Assembly: GCA_025548565.1 (NCBI GenBank)
Contig: JAJLPB010000002.1
Coordinates: 434,001-498,000, forward strand
Length of the DNA stretch: 64,000 nt
Source: Rugamonas sp. A1-17
GTDB taxonomy: Bacteria > Pseudomonadota > Gammaproteobacteria > Burkholderiales > Burkholderiaceae_D
Direction: 5' to 3'
Part shown: positions 9,462 through 17,864 of the stretch, piece after piece
How the letters are laid out: every line of letters begins with the position of its first letter
Position numbering within the stretch: position 1 is the first letter of the stretch
Made by a program: the position numbers and the translations under genes
Notes under the pieces: model-generated
The model's input: the letters and a program-made list of their open reading frames with translations, nothing else
Told to the model about the DNA's origin: nothing
The model's database searches: none

Positions 9462-10361
9462 GTGATTTCACTTAAACAGTTCAAATATTTTGTAGAGATC
9501 GTGGAGGCCGGCAGCTACTCGCGCGCTGCCGAGAAGCTGTACGTCGCGCAGTCTGCGCTGAGCCGGCAGGTCAAGGAGCTGGAGGACGAGTTGCAAACCC
9601 AGCTGCTCACGCGCGATTCGCGCCATATCCAGTTGACGCCCGCTGGCCAGCTGTTCTTCGAACGCAGCAAGCGCATCCTCGACGACATCGACCGCACGGT
9701 GGTGCAGGCGCGTCAGGTGGGCCAGGGTGCGCAGGGCCTGATCCGCCTGCAGCACTCCAGCTCGGTGATCCTGACGCCCGCGCTGACCGGCGCCCTGGGC
9801 CGCCTGCTGGAACAGTTCCCCGGCGTGACGCTGGACATCTCGATGGCGCCGTCGGAGGACCAGACGATGGACATCGAGGAAGGCCGCGCCGATATCGGCC
9901 TGATCCGCATGCCCACGCTGCGCAAGTTCCCGCACATCCAAGCGCGCGAGCTGATCACAGAGCGGCTGGTGGTAGCGGTGTCGCGCCACTCGCCGCTGGC
10001 GGCGCTGGACAATATCGAACTGGCCAGCCTGAGCCAGGAACCCTTCATCTCGATCCCGCACAAGGACCGTGGCGGCTTGAGCTACCTGGTGGCCAACCTG
10101 TGCCTGGACCAGGGCTTCTTTCCCAAGCCGGCGCGGGTACTGTCGCGCAAGTCGTCGCAGCTGAGCCTGATCGAGGCCAACCTCGGCATCGCCATCGTGC
10201 CTGAATGCATGCAGTTGATGGCGCCGGCCGGCGTGCGCTTCATTCCTCTGTCGCGCGGCACCCTGTTCACCAAGGTCGGCTTGGCCAGCCGGCGCGAAGC
10301 CGAACCGTTGGTGACGGCCTTCGCCGACGCGCTGCTGCGCGAACTGACGCAGAGCCACTAG
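9462..10361 (+). CDS. LysR-family transcriptional regulator
   Basis: This is a 299-residue LTTR. The winged HTH is at residues 1-60 (FKYFVEIVEAGSYSRAAEKL, then VAQSALSRQVKELE), followed by the periplasmic-binding-protein-like effector domain. The N-terminal pattern resembles the Nac/Cbl-like subgroup. It starts with GTG at 9462 and has no strong Shine-Dalgarno. The target is unknown: the upstream neighbour is a divergent DUF4105 gene about 220 nt away, and downstream lies a convergent stress-protein gene. Confidence 0.9.
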   Translation: MISLKQFKYFVEIVEAGSYSRAAEKLYVAQSALSRQVKELEDELQTQLLTRDSRHIQLTPAGQLFFERSKRILDDIDRTVVQARQVGQGAQGLIRLQHSSSVILTPALTGALGRLLEQFPGVTLDISMAPSEDQTMDIEEGRADIGLIRMPTLRKFPHIQARELITERLVVAVSRHSPLAALDNIELASLSQEPFISIPHKDRGGLSYLVANLCLDQGFFPKPARVLSRKSSQLSLIEANLGIAIVPECMQLMAPAGVRFIPLSRGTLFTKVGLASRREAEPLVTAFADALLRELTQSH

Positions 10362-10373
10362 CCGGCACGGTGC

Positions 10374-10403
10374 GCAAAAAAAATGGCGGCCCGAGGCCGC
10401 CAT
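10374..10403 (-). terminator. Rho-independent terminator of the KGG-protein gene
   Basis: A perfect 9-bp stem (ATGGCGGCC pairing with GGCCGCCAT) with a 3-nt loop is followed, on the minus strand, by a run of T residues (10373-10382 is A-rich on the plus strand). It lies 20 nt after the stop of the KGG gene and may also stop the convergent LysR transcript. Confidence 0.9.
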
Positions 10404-10422
10404 GATCGAAGCTTAAACCAGA

Positions 10423-10833
10423 TTAACGGTCATTCTTGTGGCTTTGACGGCCAGCTTCAGCATGTTGCTCAGGCGTGCCACCGCGGGTGCCGCCAGAGGA
10501 ACCAGAACCGCCCGAGCTACCCGAGCTGCCTTGATTGCCTTGGCCGCCGCTGCGCGAATTGGCGTTGGACGAACCGCTCTGCTGATTGCCATCGTTCTTG
10601 TGGCTCTGGCTACCAGCCTGACGTGCCTCTTCGGACGTGAACTCATGCGCATTGCCAGACGCATGTGCCGCGCGACCGCCTTCGGCGGCGATCTCGCGCT
10701 GCTTATCAGGATCCATCGAAGCGAAACCGCGATTGCTGGTATCGCTCTGCTGGCTCTGTCCCTTGCTGCCCTGATTGCCTTGGCTGCCTTGATTGCCTTG
10801 ATTACCTTGGTTGCCTTGATTCGAGTTTGCCAT
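10423..10833 (-). CDS. KGG-repeat general stress protein
   Basis: This is a 136-residue, very hydrophilic, low-complexity protein. An N-terminal run of NQG repeats (residues 5-25) is followed by two copies of the stress-induced acidophilic/KGG-type motif. The first is FASMDPDKQREIAAEGGRAAH, flanked by FTSEEARQAGSQSHKND; the second is GTPEQHAEAGRQSHKND. A Ser/Gly-rich linker joins them. Homologues resemble GsiB-type desiccation and general-stress proteins that are probably disordered. GGAGG precedes the ATG. A terminator follows the stop. Low complexity gives long spurious frames on the opposite strand. Confidence 0.9.
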   Translation of the reverse strand: MANSNQGNQGNQGNQGSQGNQGSKGQSQQSDTSNRGFASMDPDKQREIAAEGGRAAHASGNAHEFTSEEARQAGSQSHKNDGNQQSGSSNANSRSGGQGNQGSSGSSGGSGSSGGTRGGTPEQHAEAGRQSHKNDR

Positions 10834-11107
10834 GATATAGCCTCCGGTTGATGTAATAAAAAAACCCAGCTCATCAGTGCTGTCACCGCCGATGTGTCAA
10901 GGAGGATTTATCGTAAGGCCAGTTCAACAGGCAGCATATAAGCTATCCCGCTGTGCGCGTGTAGGACATCGCTGGCGGTTTGGTACTCGAAGTTTTAACG
11001 ACAGATTGTCAATTGCTCGTTTCAGTTTTTTCAAGCGACGTAGCGGGCGACTGATGGCATCGGCATGTGGCACACTGCAACCCTATGGATAGCGGACGAG
11101 GCAAGGC
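10834..11107. other. Intergenic region between divergent genes
   Basis: This is 274 nt between the KGG stress gene (-) and the gamma-glutamyl hydrolase-like gene (+). It must contain both promoters. I find no convincing small gene, RNA or long repeat. A GGAGG ribosome binding site for the KGG gene is at its left edge. Confidence 0.5.
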
Positions 11108-12082
11108 ATGAGCGGGGAAGCGGACGACAAGGATCAGGCACAGCAACCGCAGCACCGGCGCAGCAGCGACCGCGACCGGCGCGCGCGGCCGGACACCGGC
11201 ACGCCCAGTTATCTGGACCCCGGCGACACCGTCTTCAGCCTGTGGGGCCGTGTGCTCATGGCGCGCTACCGGCGCTTCGCCGCGGCCGCCACGCGCCACA
11301 TCATCCAGCGGCCGCTGCACATCGGCGTGTCGGCGCGCATCTTCCACCCCGAACCCGGCGCCACCGGCCTGCGCAGCAAGAACCTGCAATATCTGGAGGA
11401 GTCCATCGCGCAATGGGTGATGTCGCGCGACGTGCTAGTGTTCATGATCCCGACCGTCAACACCGACGGCCTGCTGCACCCGTCCAACATCCGCCTGCGC
11501 GACTACGCCAAGCATCTGGACGGCCTGGTGCTGCAGGGCGGCGCGGACGTCTCGCCGCAAAGTTATTCGGAAACGCCGACCCGGCCCGAATGGAGCGGCG
11601 ACCGCGCGCGCGACATGTACGAGCTGGAGCTGCTGCATGAATTCGTTGAGGCGGGCAAGCCGGTGCTGGGCATCTGCCGCGGATGCCAGCTGATCAACGT
11701 CGCCTTCGGCGGCACGCTGTACCAGGACATCGCCTCCGACGTGCCCGATTCGCTGGCCCACGTCAACGACGAGTACGACCGCAACCGGCACGAGGTCAGT
11801 TTCCCGGCCGGCTCGTCGCTGGCCAAGCTATTCAAGGGCAAGGGGGTTGGCCTGGTCAATTCCATCCACCACCAGGCCGTCAAGACGCTGGGGCGCGACA
11901 TGGCGGTGGAGGCGCTGTCGGTACCGGACAAGATGGTCGAGGCGATCCGCTACCGCAAGGCGCCGTTCGTGATGGGCCTGCAATGGCATCCGGAGTTCCA
12001 CCAGGCCGGCGGCGTCGAGCTGCTCGACTGTACCGCCATCCTCGACAACTTCCTGCGCGTGGCGCGGGAGACGCGGTTTTAG
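11108..12082 (+). CDS. Class I glutamine amidotransferase-like gamma-glutamyl hydrolase (PuuD-like)
   Basis: This is a 324-residue member of the peptidase C26/gamma-glutamyl-gamma-aminobutyrate hydrolase family. The nucleophile elbow GICRGCQL places the catalytic Cys at residue 190. The His/Glu pair is in MGLQWHPEFH near the C-terminus, and a HHQAVKTLG block precedes it. The enzymes hydrolyse gamma-glutamyl amides, for example in putrescine degradation. About 60 extra charged residues (Asp/Arg-rich) precede the usual family start, so translation could begin later. No puu neighbours are present, so the physiological substrate is open. Confidence 0.87.
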   Translation: MSGEADDKDQAQQPQHRRSSDRDRRARPDTGTPSYLDPGDTVFSLWGRVLMARYRRFAAAATRHIIQRPLHIGVSARIFHPEPGATGLRSKNLQYLEESIAQWVMSRDVLVFMIPTVNTDGLLHPSNIRLRDYAKHLDGLVLQGGADVSPQSYSETPTRPEWSGDRARDMYELELLHEFVEAGKPVLGICRGCQLINVAFGGTLYQDIASDVPDSLAHVNDEYDRNRHEVSFPAGSSLAKLFKGKGVGLVNSIHHQAVKTLGRDMAVEALSVPDKMVEAIRYRKAPFVMGLQWHPEFHQAGGVELLDCTAILDNFLRVARETRF

Positions 12083-12128
12083 GACGCGCCCGCCCACATC
12101 GAACACCAAGCCACCATTGCCATCCCAG

Positions 12129-12422
12129 CTAGAGCGCGCTAAAGACTTTGACGATGAGGCCGATCGTACCGAAAGCCGTCGTCATGCAAATACCAAGCAG
12201 GATGCGGAAATCCGTCGTGCGCGCTTGTGTGATCTGTCCGTTCATACGAACCAGTTCGTCCTGAAGCCGATCAAATTGCTGGTCGATGCGGGCGAAGCCG
12301 CGTTGCATCGCTTCATGTAGCAGCGACTGCGCCTTGTCCTGATAGTCAATCGCGGTCTCGACGCGTGCAATGCGCTCGACGACGCGATGTTGTTCTTGCT
12401 GGGGCTGGTTATCGCCATTCAT
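12129..12422 (-). CDS. Small coiled-coil, C-terminally membrane-anchored protein
   Basis: ATG at 12422 is chosen because GAGGAG lies just upstream; the frame stays open to 12503. The 97-residue product has a Gln/Glu-rich amphipathic first two thirds (heptad-like ERIARVETAIDYQDKAQ and ARIDQQFDRLQDELVRMN) and one C-terminal transmembrane helix ending GLIVKVFSAL. It is probably an inner-membrane protein with a cytoplasmic coiled coil. I do not recognise a named family. The 190 nt upstream of it hold no clear gene. Confidence 0.62.
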   Translation of the reverse strand: MNGDNQPQQEQHRVVERIARVETAIDYQDKAQSLLHEAMQRGFARIDQQFDRLQDELVRMNGQITQARTTDFRILLGICMTTAFGTIGLIVKVFSAL

Positions 12423-12616
12423 GGTGAACTCCTCAATATCATCCACCACTTTACGCCGACATTCATGCGCGGCATAGCGTGCACGATTGAGATAGGTCCG
12501 CACGGTACGCCACTGGCGATCCCCTGCGCGTTGACGTTGCCGACCACGATATAGTCGAAGGCGGCGATGATTACGCTGCTACGGGTATGCAGAAAATTGA
12601 TCCTGCTATTGACAAG

Positions 12617-13738
12617 CTACTCGCGCCCCCGGAAGCGCTGGATCGCCGCGTCGACCATGCCTTCGGCGCTGCCGCTGCGCTCGAACTGCTGGCGCAGGTA
12701 GTGGGCGTCGCTGCCCTCGTGCGTGACTTGCATCAGATGCTGCAAGCCCGCCGTGCCGCCCAGCGCGGCGCCGTGCGGCTCCATCTTGCGCAGCGTGGTC
12801 AGGATGTCCTCGCGCAGCGACAGGCTCTCGTACGTCTTCGGATGCACCAGCGTGCCGTCCAAGCCGAAGCGGCAAGCCTGGAAGCGATTGTAGTTGTAGA
12901 CCAGGTAATCGTCCTCCTCCGGCGGCGTCTCGCGCCGCTCCAGCAGATAGCGGCACAGCGCCTGCAGATAGCAGGCCAGCGCCGCCGCACGCTCCACCGT
13001 CAGCGGCGTGTCGCACACGCGCAGCTCGATGGTGCCGTATTCCGGCTTGGGCCGGATGTCCCAGTAGAAGTCCTTCATGCTCTTGATCACGCCGGTGTGT
13101 TCCATCTTGGCGAAATACTCGTGCTCGAAGGTGGACCAGTGCTGCATGAACGGCGCCCGCCCGCTCATCGGAAACGCGAACACGGAGTTCAGCCGCGCGG
13201 AATTGAACAGCGTGTCGTTCCCCTGCACATACGGCGACGAGGACGACAGCGCGATGAAGTGCGGCACGTAGCGGCTCAGCGAATGCAGCAGGAACAGCGC
13301 GTCGTCGCCCGAGGCGCAGCCGATGTGCACGTGCTGGCCGAAAATCGTAAACTGTTTAGCCAGATAGCCATACAGCTCCGACACTTCCTTGAAGCGCGGC
13401 TTGGCGAAGATGCGCCGGTCCGCCCACTTCTGGAACGGATGCGTGCCGCCGCCGCAGATGCCGATGTTGAGCTGCTCGCCCGCCTGCACCAGCGTGTCGC
13501 GGATCACCTGCAGTTGCGACACCAGCTCGCTGTGATGCGTGTGCACGTCGCTGTTAATCTCGATCATGCTCTCGGTGATCTCGGGCGTGACGTTGCCGGG
13601 AAACGGCTTGCGGCTCAACAGGTGCAGCAGGTCCGGGCTGGACGCGGTCAGGTCGAAGTCCGACAGGCTGACCAATTGCAGCTCCAGCTCCACGCCCATG
13701 GTGAGCGGCTGCGATGATTTGAAGGGTTCCAATGGCAT
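12617..13738 (-). CDS. ybdK: YbdK-family carboxylate-amine ligase (GCS2-like)
   Basis: This is a 373-residue member of the glutamate-cysteine ligase family 2. Hallmarks are GVELELQLV near the N-terminus (metal-binding glutamates), [28 protein letters not shown], and a central GQHVHIGC block. E. coli YbdK has weak glutamate-cysteine ligase activity; the true substrate is uncertain. Strong GAGGAG precedes the ATG. The start codon is 1 nt after the stop of the antiporter gene upstream, so the two are co-transcribed and probably coupled. The pairing with an antiporter recurs in this kind of genome and may mean a gamma-glutamyl compound is linked to ion or thiol homeostasis (inference). Confidence 0.88.
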   Translation of the reverse strand: MPLEPFKSSQPLTMGVELELQLVSLSDFDLTASSPDLLHLLSRKPFPGNVTPEITESMIEINSDVHTHHSELVSQLQVIRDTLVQAGEQLNIGICGGGTHPFQKWADRRIFAKPRFKEVSELYGYLAKQFTIFGQHVHIGCASGDDALFLLHSLSRYVPHFIALSSSSPYVQGNDTLFNSARLNSVFAFPMSGRAPFMQHWSTFEHEYFAKMEHTGVIKSMKDFYWDIRPKPEYGTIELRVCDTPLTVERAAALACYLQALCRYLLERRETPPEEDDYLVYNYNRFQACRFGLDGTLVHPKTYESLSLREDILTTLRKMEPHGAALGGTAGLQHLMQVTHEGSDAHYLRQQFERSGSAEGMVDAAIQRFRGRE

Positions 13739-13739
13739 G

Positions 13740-14927
13740 TCAATGCTCCTCTTTAGCCGGGGTCTCGTTGGCCCAGATCAGGGCGCGCTGCGTGATGACG
13801 GGGCCGACCACTTCCAGCAACAGCGTCATCGCCGCCAGCGCGGCCAGTTCGTCGACCAGCACGATACCCATGTATTTAGTCTGCTCCAGCAGCAGCGTGA
13901 CGAACACCGACATCGGCGACAGCGCGATACCGGTCAGCAGACCCTTGCGCCACGAGATGCCGCCGACATGCGCGAACGCCGCCACCGCAACCGCCTTTAC
14001 AAGGAAGCGCGCCAGCAGCAGCACCACGCCCAGGCCCGCTCCCTCGACCACGCGCTCCCACTCCAGTGTGGACACGGCGAACACGAACAGCAGCACCGTC
14101 AGCAGCTCGCCGATGCCGCCGAAGTTGCGCTCGGTGCGGCTGAAGGCCACGCGGCTGTGGCGCGCGGCCAGGCCGAAGGTCAGCGTGGCCAGCACCGGCG
14201 AGACGTCGAACGCATGCGCCATCGCCACCAGCAGGATCACGCCGAGCGCGAAGGCGATGGTGCCGTCCTGCGCCATCGCGCCCAGGCGGCGCAGCACGGC
14301 CGGCACCAGGAAGCCCATCACCGCGCCCATCACGGCCGATATCAGCAACTCGATCAGGCTGTGCGAGATGGCCTGCGTCAGGCTGCCCGACGTCTGGAAC
14401 ACCCAGAAGCCCACCACCACCTTGAACACGAACACCGCCAGCACGCAGTTGATGGCGACCAGATGCAGCACGCGCTCGGTCACCTGGCCCGAGCTGTCCT
14501 CCTCATTAATCACGCGCAGCACGCCGGCCGGCGACGTGGACATGGCCAGCGACGCCAGCAGCAAGGAAGTCAGCGGCGGCATGCCGGTCAGGTGCGAGAT
14601 CAGGTAGACAATGCCGAAGGTGGCGGCCGATTCCGCCAGTCCGCTGACCGCGATCCACGGATTGATGCGCAGCCAGTGCAGGTTGATGCGGTAACCGAAT
14701 TCAAACAGTATCAGGCCGAAAGCCAGATTGGCCAACAGCGTCACGGTACTGGAAGCGCCGCTGCTCAACGCTGCGGGAAATATCTGCACCATCAGGAAGC
14801 CGACCACGCCGTAGACGCTGATGCGCGGCAGGCGTGTCCAGCGATGGATGAATTCTCCCGCCAGCCAAGCCAAAGCAATCGCCAAGGGCCAGCCTAGTTC
14901 GGTCATGACGACCTGAATATCCGGCAT
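13740..14927 (-). CDS. CPA2-like cation/proton antiporter (Kef-type membrane domain)
   Basis: ATG at 14927 is preceded by AAGGAG; a longer start at 14984 is unlikely. The 395-residue product has about 12 hydrophobic segments in the CPA fold: N-terminal [19 protein letters not shown], a [11 protein letters not shown] stretch like the FExG region of Kef-type exchangers, and [22 protein letters not shown] corresponding to the substrate-site helices. It lacks the C-terminal RCK/TrkA-N domain of KefB/C. It would exchange monovalent cations for protons at the inner membrane. It forms an operon with ybdK and is divergent from the S-formylglutathione hydrolase gene. Confidence 0.86.
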   Translation of the reverse strand: MPDIQVVMTELGWPLAIALAWLAGEFIHRWTRLPRISVYGVVGFLMVQIFPAALSSGASSTVTLLANLAFGLILFEFGYRINLHWLRINPWIAVSGLAESAATFGIVYLISHLTGMPPLTSLLLASLAMSTSPAGVLRVINEEDSSGQVTERVLHLVAINCVLAVFVFKVVVGFWVFQTSGSLTQAISHSLIELLISAVMGAVMGFLVPAVLRRLGAMAQDGTIAFALGVILLVAMAHAFDVSPVLATLTFGLAARHSRVAFSRTERNFGGIGELLTVLLFVFAVSTLEWERVVEGAGLGVVLLLARFLVKAVAVAAFAHVGGISWRKGLLTGIALSPMSVFVTLLLEQTKYMGIVLVDELAALAAMTLLLEVVGPVITQRALIWANETPAKEEH

Positions 14928-15012
14928 GTATTTCTCCTTCTTTAAGATACTTGTACAATTCTGGACGACAACGGGCGTGCTCACTGTGCGCTAAGGAACA
15001 TAAAGGACCAAC

Positions 15013-15864
15013 ATGCTTGAACTAATCAGTGAACACGCCTGCTTCGGCGGCGTACAGCGCTTCTACCGGCACGCATCGCGCGAGATCGGCCTGCCGATGC
15101 GCTTCTCCGTTTTCATGCCGGCCCAGGCCGCGCAAGGCCCCGTGCCGGCGTTGTTCTACCTGGCGGGACTGACTTGTAATGAAGAGACTTTCATGATCAA
15201 GGCCGGCGCCCAGCGCGCTGCGGCGGAGGCCGGCCTGATGCTGATCGCGCCGGACACCAGCCCTCGCGGCGCCGGCATCGACGGCGAATCGGACAGCTGG
15301 GATTTCGGCGCCGGCGCCGGCTTCTATGTCGACGCGACGCAAGCGCCGTGGTCCACGCACTACCGAATGTACAGCTACATCCACGAGCTGCGCGAATTGC
15401 TGGTGCGCGAGCTGCCGGTGGACGGCGAACGCATCGGCATCTTCGGCCACTCGATGGGCGGCCACGGCGCGTTGACGATGGCCTTGAAGCGGCCGGACGT
15501 GTTCCGTTCCGTGTCCGCGTTCGCGCCGATCGCGGCGCCGTCGATGTGCCCGTGGGGGAAGAAGGCCTTCAGCGGCTACCTGGGCGACGATCCCGCAGCA
15601 TGGGAACAGCACGACGCCAGCCTGCTGATGGCGCGCCTGCAAACGCCCTTCCCGTCCGGCATTCTGATCGACCAGGGGCTGGGCGACAAGTTCCTGAAGG
15701 AGCAGCTGTATCCGGAAGTATTCGAAGCGGCCTGCCGCACCGCCGCGCAGCCGCTGGAACTGCGGCGGCACGACGGCTACGACCACGGCTACTACTTCAT
15801 CGCCACCTTCATGGAAGACCACATCCGCTTCCACGCCCGCTGCCTGGGTGTGACGCCAACTTGA
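15013..15864 (+). CDS. fghA: S-formylglutathione hydrolase
   Basis: This is a 283-residue esterase-D-fold hydrolase that converts S-formylglutathione to glutathione and formate, the last step of glutathione-dependent formaldehyde detoxification. The nucleophile elbow GHSMGGHG has Ser147. Other hallmarks are LAGLTCNEETFMIKAG, the APDTSPRG block, DQGLGDKFL containing the catalytic Asp, and the C-terminal DHGYYFIATF with the catalytic His. AAGGACC precedes the ATG. The usual partner, a glutathione-dependent formaldehyde dehydrogenase, is not adjacent. It converges with the DJ-1/PfpI gene with 1 nt between the stops. Confidence 0.95.
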   Translation: MLELISEHACFGGVQRFYRHASREIGLPMRFSVFMPAQAAQGPVPALFYLAGLTCNEETFMIKAGAQRAAAEAGLMLIAPDTSPRGAGIDGESDSWDFGAGAGFYVDATQAPWSTHYRMYSYIHELRELLVRELPVDGERIGIFGHSMGGHGALTMALKRPDVFRSVSAFAPIAAPSMCPWGKKAFSGYLGDDPAAWEQHDASLLMARLQTPFPSGILIDQGLGDKFLKEQLYPEVFEAACRTAAQPLELRRHDGYDHGYYFIATFMEDHIRFHARCLGVTPT

Positions 15865-15865
15865 T

Positions 15866-16447
15866 CTAGAGCTTGATTTCCGTGCCCAGCCGCTGCAGGA
15901 ACTGGCCCAGCCAAGCCGGGTGCGCGGGCCAGGCCGGCGCGGTGACGAAGTTGCCGTCGGTGACGGCCTGGTCGACCGGGATGTCGGCGTAGTTGCCGCC
16001 GGCCAGCTTGACCTCGGGCGAGCACGCCGGATAGGCCGAGATGGTCTTGCCGCGTATGACATCGGCCGCCGCCAGCAGCTGCGCGCCATGGCACACGGCG
16101 GCGATCGGCTTGGACGCCGCCGCGAATTGCTGCACGATCTCGATCACACGCGGATTGAGCCGCAGGTATTCCGGCGCGCGGCCGCCGGCGATCATCAGCG
16201 CGTCATACTTGCTCACGTCGACGTCGTCGAAGTTGGCGTTCAGCGCGAACAAGTGGCCCGGCTTTTCCGTGTAGGTCTGGTCGCCCTCGAAATCGTGGAT
16301 GGCGGTCTTGACGGTCTCGCCAGCACGCTTGTCGGGGCACACCGCGTGCACCGTGTGGCCCACCATCTGCAGCGCCTGGAACGGCACCATGGTCTCGTAA
16401 TCCTCCGCAAAGTCGCCGGTCAGAAACAGAATTTTCTTAGCTGCCAC
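15866..16447 (-). CDS. DJ-1/PfpI-family protein (YhbO/glyoxalase III-like)
   Basis: This is a 193-residue cytoplasmic protein starting with GTG at 16447, with AAAGGA a few bases upstream. The nucleophile elbow AVCHGAQLL has Cys119. The conserved acidic residue that polarises it lies in the first strand-helix region (FAEDYE), and [14 protein letters not shown] follows the elbow. Family members act as deglycase/glyoxalase or protease-like stress proteins; which applies here cannot be decided. It is followed by nothing in an operon, and its 3' end nearly touches fghA, another carbonyl-detoxification gene. Confidence 0.88.
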   Translation of the reverse strand: MAAKKILFLTGDFAEDYETMVPFQALQMVGHTVHAVCPDKRAGETVKTAIHDFEGDQTYTEKPGHLFALNANFDDVDVSKYDALMIAGGRAPEYLRLNPRVIEIVQQFAAASKPIAAVCHGAQLLAAADVIRGKTISAYPACSPEVKLAGGNYADIPVDQAVTDGNFVTAPAWPAHPAWLGQFLQRLGTEIKL

Positions 16448-16474
16448 GGTATATCCTTTCGAGAAATGGGATGC

Positions 16475-16509
16475 AAAAAAAGGGCCGCGACGTTGCCGTC
16501 ACGGCCCTT
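16475..16509 (-). terminator. Terminator downstream of cheV
   Basis: An interrupted GC-rich stem (AAGGGCCG and GACG arms separated by a single base mismatch) with a TTGC loop is followed on the minus strand by a T-run. It lies 30 nt after the cheV stop and separates cheV from the PfpI gene. Confidence 0.88.
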
Positions 16510-16538
16510 CGATACTACCCTTGTTTGCAGCGGCGTGC

Positions 16539-17501
16539 TTACACCGCCGCTTTGCTCAACACGTTGCGCAGCGTGTCCGCCAGGTCCTCGGCCGAGAACT
16601 TGGCCACGTAGGCATCCGCGCCCACGCCCTTGACGTGATCCTCATTGGTCTTGCCCGACAACGAGGAATGAATCACGACCGGAATCTTGGCGAAGCGCGC
16701 ATCCTGCTTGACCAGGCGGGTCAGCGTGAAGCCGTCCATCTCCGGCATCTCCAGGTCGGTCAGCACCAGGGCGACGCGGTCGCTGACCGGCACGCCTTCG
16801 GCCTTGGCGCCGTCGGCGATGTGCTGCAAGCGGTCCCAGGCTTCCTTGCCGGACTTGGTCATGATGAAGTGGGCACCCATCGCTTCCAGGCCCTTCTCGA
16901 TCAGGTTGCGCGCGACCACGGAATCGTCCGCCGCCAGGATCACGGCGCCCGGCTTGAGCATGACTTTCGGGCCGATGGTTTCCGGATCGACGTCCTTGCC
17001 TTCCGGCGGCACCAGCTCGCGCAGGATGGTTTCCACGTCCAGCACCTGCGCCAGGCGGGTGTTTTGCACGTCGCCGTCGACGCGCGCGATACTGGTGACC
17101 TTGCCGCCGGCCGTGCCTTCGGCGGTCAGCACCTGACTCCAGTCCAGGCGCACGATCTCATCGACCGATTCCACCGCGAACGCCTGCGTGGTGCGGGCGA
17201 ACTCGGTGACCAACATAATGTTCAGACCGGTTTTTGGGGTCACACCGACGATGCCTGGCAAATCCAGCACCGTGATGATTTGTCCGCGCAGATTGACGAC
17301 GCCCAACATGTGTGGCGGGGATCCGGCCACGGCAGTCACTTCCGGCATCGCGACAATTTCGCGGATTTTGAAGACGTTAATACCGAACAACTCGGAATGT
17401 TCGCCGTTGGCGTCGGCGCCAAGGCGGAACAGCAGCAGTTCGAATTTATTGGAGTTGGTCAGGTTACTGCGCTCATCAACTTCCTGTTGAACTGATTTCA
17501 T
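16539..17501 (-). CDS. cheV: Chemotaxis coupling/response protein CheV
   Basis: This is a 320-residue fusion of a CheW-like coupling domain (about residues 15-170, containing FGINVFKIREI and GVVNLRGQIITVLDL) and a receiver domain (about 190-315). The acidic pocket AADDS and phospho-acceptor Asp249 (LVLTDLEMPEMDG) are present, as are the conserved Ser and Lys of the receiver. CheV links chemoreceptors to CheA and dampens signalling when phosphorylated. It is a single gene with its own terminator; no other che genes are nearby. Confidence 0.95.
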   Translation of the reverse strand: MKSVQQEVDERSNLTNSNKFELLLFRLGADANGEHSELFGINVFKIREIVAMPEVTAVAGSPPHMLGVVNLRGQIITVLDLPGIVGVTPKTGLNIMLVTEFARTTQAFAVESVDEIVRLDWSQVLTAEGTAGGKVTSIARVDGDVQNTRLAQVLDVETILRELVPPEGKDVDPETIGPKVMLKPGAVILAADDSVVARNLIEKGLEAMGAHFIMTKSGKEAWDRLQHIADGAKAEGVPVSDRVALVLTDLEMPEMDGFTLTRLVKQDARFAKIPVVIHSSLSGKTNEDHVKGVGADAYVAKFSAEDLADTLRNVLSKAAV

Positions 17502-17627
17502 AGATTTCGTCTCCGTCGGTGGTAGCTCCGTAGCAAGTATAGCGTCTGCCGCTGCCCACCGTCACACTTTGAAAGAAGAGATATTGTTTTACAGCACGAG
17601 ATACAACGGTTGACACCGTATAGACGT

Positions 17628-17657
17628 AAAAAAAGGAAGCCCGCAGGCTTCCTTTTA
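17628..17657 (-). terminator. Terminator downstream of tRNA-Gly
   Basis: The inverted repeat AAAAGGAAGCC/GGCTTCCTTTT with a 4-nt loop has T-runs on both exit sides. It is 17 nt past the 3' end of the minus-strand tRNA gene, so it should end that transcript. It could work in either direction. Confidence 0.85.
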
Positions 17658-17673
17658 ATATGCTACTGAATTC

Positions 17674-17749
17674 TGGAGCGGGAGAAGAGTCTCGAACTCT
17701 CGACCTCAACCTTGGCAAGGTTGCGCTCTACCAACTGAGCTACTCCCGC
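17674..17749 (-). tRNA. tRNA-Gly (anticodon GCC)
   Basis: Read on the minus strand, the 76-nt sequence folds as a complete cloverleaf. The 7-bp acceptor stem (GCGGGAG with CTCCCGC) is followed by an encoded CCA end. The D-arm is AGCTCAGTTGGTAGAGC, the anticodon loop TTGCCAA gives anticodon GCC, and the T-arm contains GTTCGAGAC. A terminator follows. No integrated element is seen at its 3' end. Confidence 0.98.
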
Positions 17750-17864
17750 AGAAGACAGAATTATGACAGAAAGATTTCCGTTTTACTAGTGCTCTGCCCC
17801 AACTTTTTGCGCCGCCTTGCATGGTGTAAGCTTGCTGACGTTTTGCAATATTGAAGGATCGAGC

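Noticed and set aside
12423..12616. Possible gene fragment reading FDYIVVG on the minus strand
   Set aside because: The segment resembles the start of an FAD fold for only a few residues, is not continued by a cofactor motif and lacks a ribosome binding site.
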